From contig JASKMD010000002.1 in assembly GCA_030144725.1 (NCBI GenBank), positions 3,799,086-3,863,085 of the forward strand: a stretch of DNA of 64,000 nucleotides, read 5' to 3'. The stretch's first letter is position 1. The number at the start of each line of letters is the position of its first letter. Positions 42,683 to 52,200 of the stretch are shown one piece after another. Position numbers and translations under genes: made by a program. Under the pieces are notes generated by a model, which saw nothing but the letters and a program-made list of their open reading frames with translations, was not told where the DNA came from and searched no databases. The stretch comes from Haematococcus lacustris. Lineage: Eukaryota; Chlorophyta; Chlorophyceae; Chlamydomonadales; Haematococcaceae.

Positions 42683-42790
42683 ATCTCTTGGGCTCTTTTC
42701 TCGTGCTGGTTCCGATGGGTCGGGTGTAGGAGTCTGGAGCGTCGTGTTAAGGCCGCAAAACTCTTTTGATTTTTTGAACCAAAAGTTATC
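42683..42790 (-). promoter_or_regulatory. 5' UTR of element A
   Basis: A 108-bp leader lies between the element boundary (GATAACTTTTGGTTC) and the first ATG. It should contain any internal promoter. I see no recognisable box. Confidence 0.55.
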
Positions 42791-42801
42791 GGGTGTGGTG
42801 A

Positions 42802-43426
42802 GAACAGTGTGTTTGTGGCTTTGGGCCTGTTGTGTTTGTGCTAGGTGTATGCCCATCCTCGTTGTGGTCAGTGTGGCGATGAGTGGTCTGTGGTCGCTGA
42901 GATACGCATGTGTGTCTACGATGGTGCGGTGCTCCGGGCCTGGTCGTGCGTCGCGCGTCAGGATGGCGTCGATGCGGCTGTTGCAGTGTGGTTGTTGGTA
43001 GGTCCAGGCCCGGTCGCCGGGGTCGGCTTCGGAACAGGCGCATCTCTGAGGCAAACTCCCTCATCATGCGGTCCTGGGTGTATTCAGTGTGTTCGGAGCG
43101 GTCTTCTGTTTTCATCGTGGCGTTCAAGTCACCGGCGAGAATGAGGGAGCCGGGCAGGTGTCCTGTGGCTGTGCGTATGTGATGCTGCATGTTCTCACGC
43201 AGTGGGAGCGCGTCTTCGTTGCAGCCCGATGGCCAGTACGTTGCTACGATGGTGAGGTTTTCGCTGTGGTGCTGGCTCAGAGTCAGGATGACGCATCTGG
43301 AGTTTATTTCCGCCTCCGTGCTGGGTGGTACTAGGGTAGCTTGCATCTGAATAGCTAGGTCATGCTTGATGCCAATGAGGACTTCACTGTGGCCACCGTG
43401 TCGGTGCAGTGTGTAGTCCTGTGTGG
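42802..43426 (-). pseudogene. Element B APE endonuclease, frameshifted part
   Basis: The APE domain continues after the stop at 43427 in other frames: GGHSEVLIGIKHDLAIQMQAT, ILAGDLNATMKTEDRSEHTEY, then EADPGDRAWTYQQPHCNSRI and YLSDHRP. Two frameshifts are needed, near 43440 and near 43025. Residues for catalysis are present but the frame is broken. The domain ends at VLTTP, the insertion site of element A. Confidence 0.85.
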
Positions 43427-45181
43427 TTACTTTGAGCCATCCCGTGTGTCTTTCTTGTGGTGTGTCTTCGTCTCTGTTAGGATCAGGATATCAGGGTGGT
43501 GGTGGTGGATGAGGTGGGAGACGTCCCTTCTAGCACGGTAGAGGCCCCGGACATTGAGAGTGGTGAGCGTCAGGTATTGTCTGCTGGGGATGTGGTGTGG
43601 TTGTGTGGGGAGGATGGGGGGGGCCTTGGTTGTTGGGCATGGGACAGGCGGGCTGGGTATGGTGGCAGTGGGTGCGGCCTGGGTATTGGTTAGGTACCTT
43701 GACATAAGCGTTTGTGTGTGCCTGTCTTTGCTGTGGCTGGTGTTCTTGGCTCCTTTCTTCGATCGTGGTTTCTTAGGGCCTGTCTTGGTGCTTGGCTTCT
43801 CGTTTCGTGTTGGGGGGGGAGGTGTGGCTGCGTCCTCCTTCGCGTTGGCATCTTCGCGGTGTCGCGACCGGGCCGGCGGGTCCGCCTCTGCATAGGTATT
43901 CTTGCGCTTAGGAGCGTTATTGCTCGTGGTGAGGGGGTGTGGTGTTGCTGCTGGCGGTGGTATTGTTGGTGGTTGGTCGTCGTGGCCGCTCAGGTCAATG
44001 TGGTGCGGTCTCGCGTAATGGTGCTCTAGCTGTGTCGTGGTGGCTTGCTCCATTGGGTCCGCTAGCCAGAAGATGGGTTCGATGAGATTCTTATGTTGCA
44101 TGCCTTGCTTAATTAGGATGAGCCTTCCTTGCAGCTCCTTCCAGTCTGCTGTGGTCAGCAGCCTTCTAGCTTGTGTAGCTTGTGAGTCCAGCCAGTACCA
44201 GGTGTTGTCTAGGTACCTAAGGGTAGTCGCATGGTTCCTGTTGATGAGAATGGCTGCGTTGCTGGTGTGATTGTCCTCCTTGCCCATGAGGGTACTAAGC
44301 GTTGCTCTAGTGATGTTGTCTTGGGGCAGCTCTTGCGTTGCCAGGTGGAGGGTCTTGCAGTTGTGATAAAGGTAGTGGTTCATGGAGTGGATGTTGAAGT
44401 TTCCATCCTCATCGTATATGTGTGGGGTACGGTCGGGCAGGGGTATGTGCCTGTTTTCCCCCCTGGCTCTGCTAGCTAGGTCTTGAAGGTGGGTGGCCAG
44501 GTGGCTGCAGTGTGTGAGGACATCATGTGGGTTGATCAGTGGTCTCCCCATGGCCATGTTGATGGCGTGTACCAAGCAGAAACATTTGTGTTGTGCTTCC
44601 ATATAGATGGGTACGGGTGGGCTAGTGTTGTGGTTGGTATGGCTGATGATGTGGTTTATCTTCTTAGTATGGCAGAGTGCTATCTGTGCACTCGTACGGG
44701 TTGTGTGGGTGGGGGTGATGATGAAGAGCTGGTGGTGTGTTTGCTTTGTTGGCAATGCGATGCGTGCCAGCGGAGTGGGTGCTGGTTCAAGGGAGTCCTT
44801 GAGTGACCATTTCCCATTGAGGCTTGTCATGGCCATGCTGTGGCCCAGTCTTTTGCATAGGAATGCAGTCGTTTCGTGGCGCTGTGCTAGGCTATCGAGG
44901 TTGTGTTTAGTCCAGTCTTGGGGGCGTCTTAGATCAGCGACGCTTGTCGCAATCAGGCCGTATTTAGATGTGAGGTACAGGTCTATTACTCCATCGTCGT
45001 AGCCTCCTGCGCCTCTTGCCATTTGCCAGGCTATAAGTTCGTCCGGTGTGTTGAGTTGCGTGAGCCTTTGTGCGTAAAAGGTGTCGATAGCGTCAATGCT
45101 GACCCATTTCCGTCCCGCGAGGTTGTTAAGGGAGTCGGCTTGACAAGTGCTACTACCCTCTTGCTGGACGTAGTGTGTGTT

Positions 45182-45208
45182 GGGTCCCGGGTTGGCTTCA
45201 ACGTCCCC
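45182..45208 (-). other. 2A-type ribosome-skipping motif, element B
   Basis: GDVEANPGP preceded by IIAWLLLAC. It is identical to the motif of element A except the free x position, although surrounding residues have diverged, which indicates selection on the motif. Confidence 0.88.
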
Positions 45209-45869
45209 GCATGCAAGTAGGAGCCATGCAATGATTGTGATCGCCATGGCGCAGTAGCTCGTGCTCAAAGTGCCCAGCCATTCGATGGCGGTCTTAAGGT
45301 GGTCCATGGTGATGGCGTTGGTAGGGCGTCGTTGTTTGTCTAAGATGGTGATTCTGTAGATAGTGTGGCGTTGAAGAGTGGTGTTGTAGTGATGAGCGAT
45401 TACTGAGGATTTGCCTACCGTCACAGTGTAGTGGCCTTGTGTAGTCCAGGAGTGCATGCAGACTGTGAGGTTGAGTATGGCGGTGTGTCTATAGATGGTC
45501 CCGTCTATGTACAGGAAATTGACGAAGGCCGATGTAGTGGAGATGGCTCTCCATCTTTGCAGCCTTTTGCAATGCCTTCGCAAGCACTTTTGGGACTGAG
45601 AGATGGTCTGCGAGATGGACTGAGAGGTTGAAGTGAGGTGAAGTGTTGCATGGTGATGGATCCACCACCATGCACAGGCTACTGCTATGAATATACCATG
45701 CATGCCCTTCCATTGCAAGTAGGCTTGTTTCATGTCGTGGAGGGCATCCTTATATAGGACCAGTGTATTGTAGGTCTTGTCAGCAATCGTGCCACCCTCT
45801 TTGCTGGTATCCATCAGCATGCACGGATAGGGCATCCCTGTCTGCTCCTTGGCTGGCTGTGCTTCACAG

Positions 45870-46355
45870 GGCTGCATGGTGCCAGCGTGTATGGTTGGAG
45901 CGTGCTCTGTTGGTACATAGTGGGCTCCGCCTGCCTCACCGGCCTGCATGGTGGGGCACTGAACACGGGGCTGCGTCATGGCGGGCGTGTCGTGCGTGGC
46001 TGGGGTGTGCGCTGCTGGCATGCGATGGGCTGGCTGTGCTCTGCCAGCCTCACCAGCCTGCATGGTGGGGCAGAGGGCATGTGGTTGCGTCACTGCAGGC
46101 CAGTCATGAATGGCTGGGGCGTGCGCTGCTGGCATACGATGGGCTGGCTGTGCTCTGCCAGCCTCACCAGCCTGCATGGTGGGGCAGAGGGCATGTGGTT
46201 GCGTCACTGCAGGCCAGTCATGAATGGCTGGGGCGTGCGCTTCTGGCATGCGATGGGCTGGCTGTGCTCCGCCAGCCTCACCAGCCTGCATGGTGGGGCA
46301 GAGGGCATGTGGTTGCGTCGCTGCGGGCCAGTCATGAATGGCTGGAGCGTGCACT
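45870..46355 (-). repeat. 114-bp coding tandem repeat in element B
   Basis: About four copies of a 38-codon unit containing PTMQAGEAGRAQPAHRMP. The period preserves the frame. Confidence 0.85.
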
Positions 46356-46790
46356 GTTGGCATGGTGATAACTGGCCGCAGGGGGGCGTCCTTTGGCATG
46401 GTGGTGACTGGGCGTAGGGGGGCGCCCTTTGGCATGGTAAGTGCTGGCCGTAGGGGGGCGCCCTTTGGCATGGTAAGTGCTGGCCGTAGGGGGGCGCCCT
46501 TTGGCATGGTAAGTGCTGGCCGTAGGGGGGCGCCCTTTGGCATGGTAAGTGCTGGCCGTAGGGGGGCGCCCTTTGGCATGGTAAGTGCTGGCCGTAGGGG
46601 GGCGCCCTTTGGCATGGTAAGTGCTGGCCGTAGGGGGGCGCCCTTTGGCATGGTAATTGCTGGCCGTAGGGGGGCGCTCTTTGGCATGGTAAGTGCTGGC
46701 CGTAGGGGGGCGCCCGTTGGCATGGTAAGTGCTGGCCGTGGGGGGGAACCCGTTGGCATGGTGAAAGCTGGTTGTTGCAACATCAAGACA
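46356..46790 (-). repeat. 36-bp coding tandem repeat in element B
   Basis: About twelve copies of a 36-bp unit (plus strand GTAGGGGGGCGCCCTTTGGC within it) encode the 12-residue repeat MPKGAPLRPALT. Confidence 0.92.
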
Positions 46791-47176
46791 GGCCGCAGGG
46801 GGGTTCCCTTTGGCTGTGTGTTGTGCATTGGGTTGGTATGCAGGCAGGTCAACGCAGGATTTGGCAGTGCAGTCATGTGTGGGCATTGTTGCACAGGGTT
46901 GGGTAAGGCAGGGTAAGTCAGTGCAGTACACCTGATGTCTTGCTGCTTGTCGCGGTGCTGCGTCTTTTCTTGACTGTTTTGGCATTTCCAGTAATCTTCA
47001 CCCTGTGTAGGACTGCAGTGGGAGCGATCGGAGTCATGCAGGTGCGTTGTGCTCTTGTACCCAGAGGTTGTGTTGCAGCAATGGGTCAGCTGCAGCAGGG
47101 TGAAAAAGGTCAAGATTACAAGTGTCGCTGCTCGTGTTGTCTTACCGGACAGCTTGCTGAGACCATGGTAGGCCAC

Positions 47177-47338
47177 GTTCAGAGCTTCTTCCGACTTAAC
47201 GTCGGCCGTTGACTTCTCGTCGTTCCACTTATCATTCGGGCTTAATTCTGATGCATTGTTCAGTCGTGTAGAGCGTTCGCGCAGCAGCTTCGTGTATCGT
47301 GCAGAGAAAACCTCTCAGTTGTTGCCAACCGAAAAGTC
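47177..47338 (-). promoter_or_regulatory. 5' leader of element B
   Basis: From the element boundary (GGACTTTTCGGTTGG) to the first codon used above. The main frame is open from about 47310 but lacks an ATG, so initiation is either at a near-cognate codon or in a part altered by mutation. Confidence 0.5.
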
Positions 47339-48327
47339 CGCTGGCTTGACACCACCGCCAGGGCGCTCCAGCGTCCCTCGCCGCAGATGAGGGCGGCCCA
47401 GCAGGCTGAGCGGCAGCTGGAGGCCCAACAGCGGCGTGGGGCAGGCGGCCAGTTGCTCCGCTCGCCCTTCGGGCCGACACCGTGGACCAGCTGGCTGTAA
47501 GTGTTCAGGCCGGCCACCGTGTGTTGAGGTGTGGAAGGAACTGCTAGACCCCACCCTTCGCTGGGAGCATGTCATCGTGGCCCGGCGGGTGCGTCACGCC
47601 AGCATCATGGTGGGGGCCTTGTGGGGCCACATCCTCAAGGGTACGGCTGCCCCGGGCTCGTCCGTCTGCCGCTTCTGCCAGCCAGGGCACCTGGAGACTC
47701 TAACTCACGCCTTCCTGACCTGCCCCGCCGTGGTCCCAGCCTGGGAGTGGGTGCTGGACGTGTACGGCCGCCTCACAGGCACCTGCCCCCCCTCGTCCGC
47801 CATGCTGCTCCTAAGTGGGCGCCCCACCCGCGGCGAGGCCCCCCGCTTCCAGCACCCTGACTGCCTGCTGTGGCTGCGGCTGCGCGTGGCCTGTTTGGGC
47901 GCAATGTGGCGCCTCCACAGCTCAGGAGCCGCCAAAGCCCTGCAGCCACAGCAGGTGGCGAGGCGGTCGTGGAGGAGGTCATCTCCACCCTCACCACGGC
48001 CGTCAAGCGTGACTGGCATCGGGTGGGGAGGGACATCCGCATGGGCCTCTGCGGCGCTGTGCCCTCCACCTGGTTCAAGGGCAAGGACCCGGAGCTGGAC
48101 GCTGCTCACTTCGACCAGCTGTGGCCCGAGGCGTCGGGGGGCTAGTTTGCCAAGCAGCCTAGGAGGGAGCGGAGGGGAGGGCAGGAGGGGGCAGAGGGGA
48201 GGGTTGGGGCAGGAGGAGTGGAGGAGGAGAGGGCAGCAGGGAGGCCTAGGCAGGGGGAGGGCAGGGCGCAGGGGGGGGGAGAGTTAGTGGTTCGCCTCTC
48301 CTTGCAGTGGCCCGTCCCCTTCCCCCT
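47339..48327 (+). mobile_element. LINE-P unit 4, right part
   Basis: The unit resumes at the second CGCTGGCTTGA and continues RWLDT, the zf-RVT knuckle CRFCQPGHLETLTHAFLTC (about 47670-47730) and WFKGKDPELDAAHFDQLW. It keeps the type B 3' sequence (GAGAGTTAGTGGTTCGCC). It ends inside the type B region at about 48326, so the real 3' end and tail are missing. TAG at 48143 closes the ORF2 frame as in units 1 and 3. Confidence 0.88.
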
Positions 48328-48390
48328 AAACAAGGTTCCCCCTTACACGATCCCCCAAGCACCCCACCCAAACACAACGGTCCACACACC
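48328..48390 (-). repeat. Inverted fragment of the LINE-P 3' UTR
   Basis: AAACAAGGTTCCCCC through GGTCCACACACC is the reverse complement of the 3' UTR segment around 4640-4710 and 9850-9920. It sits between unit 4 and the 5' end of unit 5. Confidence 0.88.
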
Positions 48391-49275
48391 GATTGGCCTC
48401 TCGCTCTTTTCGCAGCCTGCCATTTCGCGTGGGTCGCGAGTTAGCGCCTCCCGTTAGCACAGCTAGCGTTTTCGCAGCAGGAGCAGCCGGAGGAGCGTTG
48501 TTTCGCAGTTTTTGTTGCTAAGGCAGCAAGTCGCGAGTTTCAGCCTGCGGAGCAGCTAAACAGCAAGGAGCAGGTGCTGCGTTAAGGTGGTGTGGTCGTC
48601 TCTGTCTGTCTGCTCTCAGCCGCAGCCAGCCGCCAGCACCCGCCAGCAGCCGCCAGCGACCGTCAGCAGCGCTTTTGCTCTTTTCGGCTTTCCGCTTCAT
48701 AACGTCTGTCAGGTTGCGCCAGCCGCAGCCGTTTCTCTCAGGCGCCGCCACCTAAGCGCCTCCTCCCAGCCGCCGCTACCTCGCAGCTGCCGCAGGTGTA
48801 ACCGCTCCAACCGCCTTCAGCAGCCCTTCCAGCCGCAGGTCCTTTCCTGCTATCGCTGTGTGCAGCTGCTGTCGCTTCTTGTGCGAACCACAGCCAGCAG
48901 TTCGCGGGAGCCTACAGCGCTTTCGCTTTCCTGAGGCAACCGCCTCAACCGCTGCAGCTTCCGCCCAGCTGCCCTACCCCCACCCTCTTCTCCTTCTCCC
49001 CCCCTTCCTCCTCCCCCCCGCGTGCCTCGCCTTCTGCCGGCGCTTGTCGCGTCAGTGCCAAGGAGACGACAACGGTCGGAGGCCCACCGCCAGGGATTGC
49101 TCCACTGAATTCAGTGCGAGCCGGCGTACCTGAGAACCAAGCCTAGCCCCCGGGTCAATGGGGGAAGGCTGAGTTAAGTGCTCAACCAGTGCGCTTGACC
49201 CTTAGTTTGTGCCCGTCTCAAGCTCGCGTGTTGCCTGCGCCTGTGGCCCTCCAGGTTGCTTCGGCTTATCGCGTC
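48391..49275 (+). promoter_or_regulatory. 5' UTR of LINE-P
   Basis: This segment is rich in CAGCCGC/CCAGC repeats (48600-48800) and has pyrimidine runs near 48960-49020. No TATA-like box stands out, and Pol II promoters of L1-type LINEs are internal. It ends at the first ATG of ORF1 (49276). Confidence 0.55.
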
Positions 49276-52200
49276 ATGGAGGTCAGCTGCAGATCGCAGC
49301 AGCTTGTGCCTGTCTTTCGGCACTTTGCGTGGTCCCGGGCCCCTCTCTTGTCCCGGGACCCATGCCCTCCCCTTATTGAGCCCCTGGTCGGCGGGCCCAT
49401 GGCATGGCTCATGCCAATCGGGCGCGTCGCCAGCAAGGAGCTGCTGCGGCTCCAACAGCTTAACCCCCTGCTGCCTGCCCCTTATGAAGATGCCTGGGCT
49501 CTCGCAAAGACTTGCAGCACAGCCCTGCTGGCTCACAAACAGCGGCATGGCAGTGCTGTTGCCTCCCTCTCCACCCTCCACACTGCAGGCCACCCCCTCC
49601 ACAGCTTGGTGGTCGTGCATGATGCAGCCAGCATGGAGGGAAGGGCCTTGGACTCCCAGTTCATCTCCCAGCCGTGGTTGGAGATGCCTCTCTTTGGCCG
49701 GAACGTGCGTGTGCCCGTGGAGCCCATGGACCATGGCCCCCCCCCCAGGTGCAGTCAAGCTGGTCTTCCACCACCACTACCCCCTGGCGTCTAGGGAGGG
49801 TCTGGTAGAGGGGGTGCTCAAGGCAGTGGGGTACAAGGTCAGCCCGGCCCCAACAGCGGGCTTGCCGGAGGCCCTGGACCTGCACACAGCAGTCGTGCTC
49901 AGCGAGCGGCTGGGTGCCCATTCCCGCACAAGCAGTTTCTGGGGGTCGCCTGGGGGTAACGGGGCCATAGTGGAGGCTGTCGTGGTGCCCCCTCTAGGGA
50001 ACCCAAAGCTAGCCCTGCTGCCTGAGGTGTATGCCACTCCTACTGGCTGGGGCAAGCTGCAGATCCTGCAGCTGTGGGGGGACACACAGCCTCTGCTCGA
50101 CCAAGGACCCCCCCCTGCTCAGGCCCCTGCCCAGCCACCAGGTGACCCCCATGCTCAACCTCCCCCGCCTCCCCCTGCCCATCCTCCTCCCCAACCCCCT
50201 GCCCAGCCACCAGCTCAGCCTACTGGTGGACCCCCCGTTCATCCTCCCCCGCCTCCCCCTGCTCAACCTCCCCCACCTCCCCCTGCTCAACCCCCCCCAC
50301 CACCCCCTGCCCAGCCACCAAGTGACCCATCTGCTCTATCTCCCCCTCCACCCCCTGCCCAGCCCCATACCCAACCACCAGGTGACCCCCTTGCTCTACC
50401 TCCTCCACCCCCCCTTGCTCAACCTCCCCCACCACACCCTGCTCAGCCCCCTACCCAATCACCAGGTGACCCCCCCGCTCTACCTCCCCCTCCCTCACCC
50501 TCACCCTCCCTCCCTCCCTCCCTCACCCTCCCTCACCCTCCCTCACCCTCCCTCACCCTCCCTCACCCTCCCTCAGCTGCTGCCGCCCCCCTCCAGCGCA
50601 CCTCAGATGGGGGTGGCACAGCTGGGGATGAGGGGGCCTGGGTGGCGCAGGGCGCCCAGGTGGCCCAGAAGCGGCAGCAGCACAGCCCTACCTCCCGGGA
50701 CCCTGACCCTCCCTCAGCTGTTGCCGCCCCCCTCCAGCGCACCTCAGATGGGGGTGGCACAGCTGGGGATGAGGGGGCCCGGGTGGCGCAGGGCGCCCAG
50801 GGTGCTCAGCAGCAGCAGACGCTGCATAGCCCTACCTCCCGGGGCCCTCACCCTGCCTCAGCTGCTGCCGCCCCCCTCCAGCGCACCTCAGTTGGGGGTG
50901 GCACGGCTGGGGATGAGGGGGCCCGGGTGGCGCAGGGCGCCCAGGGTGCTTTGCAGCAACAGTCGCTGCAAAGCCCTACCTCCCGGGGCCCTCACCCTGC
51001 CTCAGCTGCTGCCGCCCCCCTCCAGCGCACCTCAGATGGGGGTGGCACAGCTGGGGATGAGGGGGCCCGGGTGGCGCAGGGCGCCCAGGTGGCCCAGCAG
51101 CAGCAGCACAGCCATTGGGTGGGAGCGGGGGCGGGGAAAGAGGCTGTAACGGGGGCAGGGGATGTATCAGGGGCTAGAGGGCCAGGGCTCAAGGGTCTCG
51201 GGATCCACCCGTCTGCTCCGCCCCGTGGAAGGCCTTCCCGGTTCGATAGCTCTTGGGGCCCAGCTACAGCAGAGCTTTCTGGGGGGACTCCGTGGCTGCT
51301 CCCGTCCTGGGCTGCCCGGGTGTGCTCAAGGGGTGAGTCAGCGCAGCCGGGGGAGAAGGAGGCGCAGGGTCTGACGCCGAGCAGCCCAGCCACCCCCTCC
51401 CCTGGTCAGGGGCCCGCGAGTCGGCCTTTCCAGCTTGGCGGGGCAGCAGCTCCTACACGAGGCAGGAGGTCCCTTCTTCCCCGCATGGACATGACCAACT
51501 CCACCGGAGGTAAGTCGGGGGATGTGGGGGGCAAGGCTCTAGCCGTCGTGTTCTCCGCCGCTAGCAGGGCCCTCCGAGCCGGTAGGAGCACCCTTGTCCC
51601 TCAGCCGGAGCTGCTATCAGCTCTCCTCCCCTCCCCCTCAGCCTCACCCGCTTCTACCCAAGACGAGGCCTCTCGGCCCGACTGCGGAGGGGCACAGTCG
51701 CTGGACGGCAGGGCTATCACAACTAGTCAGCCCCAGGCTGCCGCCACACCTCACCAGCGCTCCTCAGCAGGGGGTGGCACTGCTGGCACAGAGGGGGCGA
51801 GGTTGGTGCCTGTAGCGCAGCAGCCACAGCAACAGCAGCAGCAGCAGCGGCAACAGCACCGGCAACAGCAGCAGCAGCAGTTGCAGCAGCAGCAGCAGCA
51901 CCAGCAGCAGCAGCGGGCTGGGGCTGGGGCTGGGGCTGGGGCTGGGGCTGGGGCTGGGGCTGGGGCTGGGGCTGGGGCTGGGGCTGGGGCTGGGGCTGGG
52001 GCTGGGGCTGGGGCTGGGGCTGGGGCTGGGGCTGGGGCTGGGGCTGGGGCTGGGGCTGGGGCTGGGGCTGGGGCTGGGGCTGGGGCTGGGGCTGGGGCTG
52101 GGGCTGGGGCTGGGGCTGGGGCTGGGGCTGGGGCTGGGGCTGGGGCTGGGGCTGGGGCTGGGGCTGGGGCTGGGGCTGGGGCTGGGGCTGGGGCTGGGGC

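Larger units (their letters stand above)
26859..42790 (-). mobile_element. Dualen/RandI-type non-LTR retrotransposon A (full length)
   Basis: The second dual-endonuclease LINE is inserted in element B. The 11-bp target duplication GGGTGTGGTGA is at 26848-26858 and 42791-42801. Removing the element plus one copy (15,943 bp) joins TVLTTP to ITNSDREAF in element B in frame. The 5' end GATAACTTTTGGTT resembles the 5' end of element B, supporting full length. Without its own two insertions it is about 14 kb. It is younger than B. Confidence 0.94.
43427..47176 (-). pseudogene. Element B N terminus: repeats, 2A, Josephin-like cysteine protease, start of APE
   Basis: A frame of 1,249 codons with no ATG near its beginning (it opens at GTG), so the true start is unclear. 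Order: hydrophobic LVILTFFTLLQL; a 12-residue repeat (MPKGAPLRPALT); a 38-residue repeat (HAPAIHDWPAVTQPHALCPT); two further hydrophobic segments; and GDVEANPGP at codons 657-665. The protease follows with EAQHKCFCLVHAINMA (Q-x4-C) and NHATTLRYLDNTWYWLDS (H-x14-D), the spacing of Josephin-family cysteine proteases. A Lys/Arg-rich stretch (GPKKPRSKKGAKN) and the APE start (LTTLNVRGL, LILTETK) close it. Dualen elements are known to carry a cysteine protease. Its target is unknown. Confidence 0.85.
14163..47338 (-). mobile_element. Dualen/RandI-type non-LTR retrotransposon B with nested insertions
   Basis: A full-length dual-endonuclease LINE on the minus strand. Its 5' end is at 47338 (GGACTTTTCGGTTGG) and its 3' end is the (TTC)n tail at 14163. 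It is flanked by an 11-bp target duplication, CGCTGGCTTGA, at 14152-14162 and 47339-47349. Its own sequence occupies 42791-47338, 21582-26858, 20773-21228 and 14163-14795. The rest belongs to element A, a fold-back MITE and a CACTA-like transposon. The order of domains is N-terminal repeats, 2A, cysteine protease, APE, RT, PHD, RNase H, CCHC, RLE. It is inactive: two frameshifts in APE, an in-frame TAG before RNase H, and the three insertions. Confidence 0.93.
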
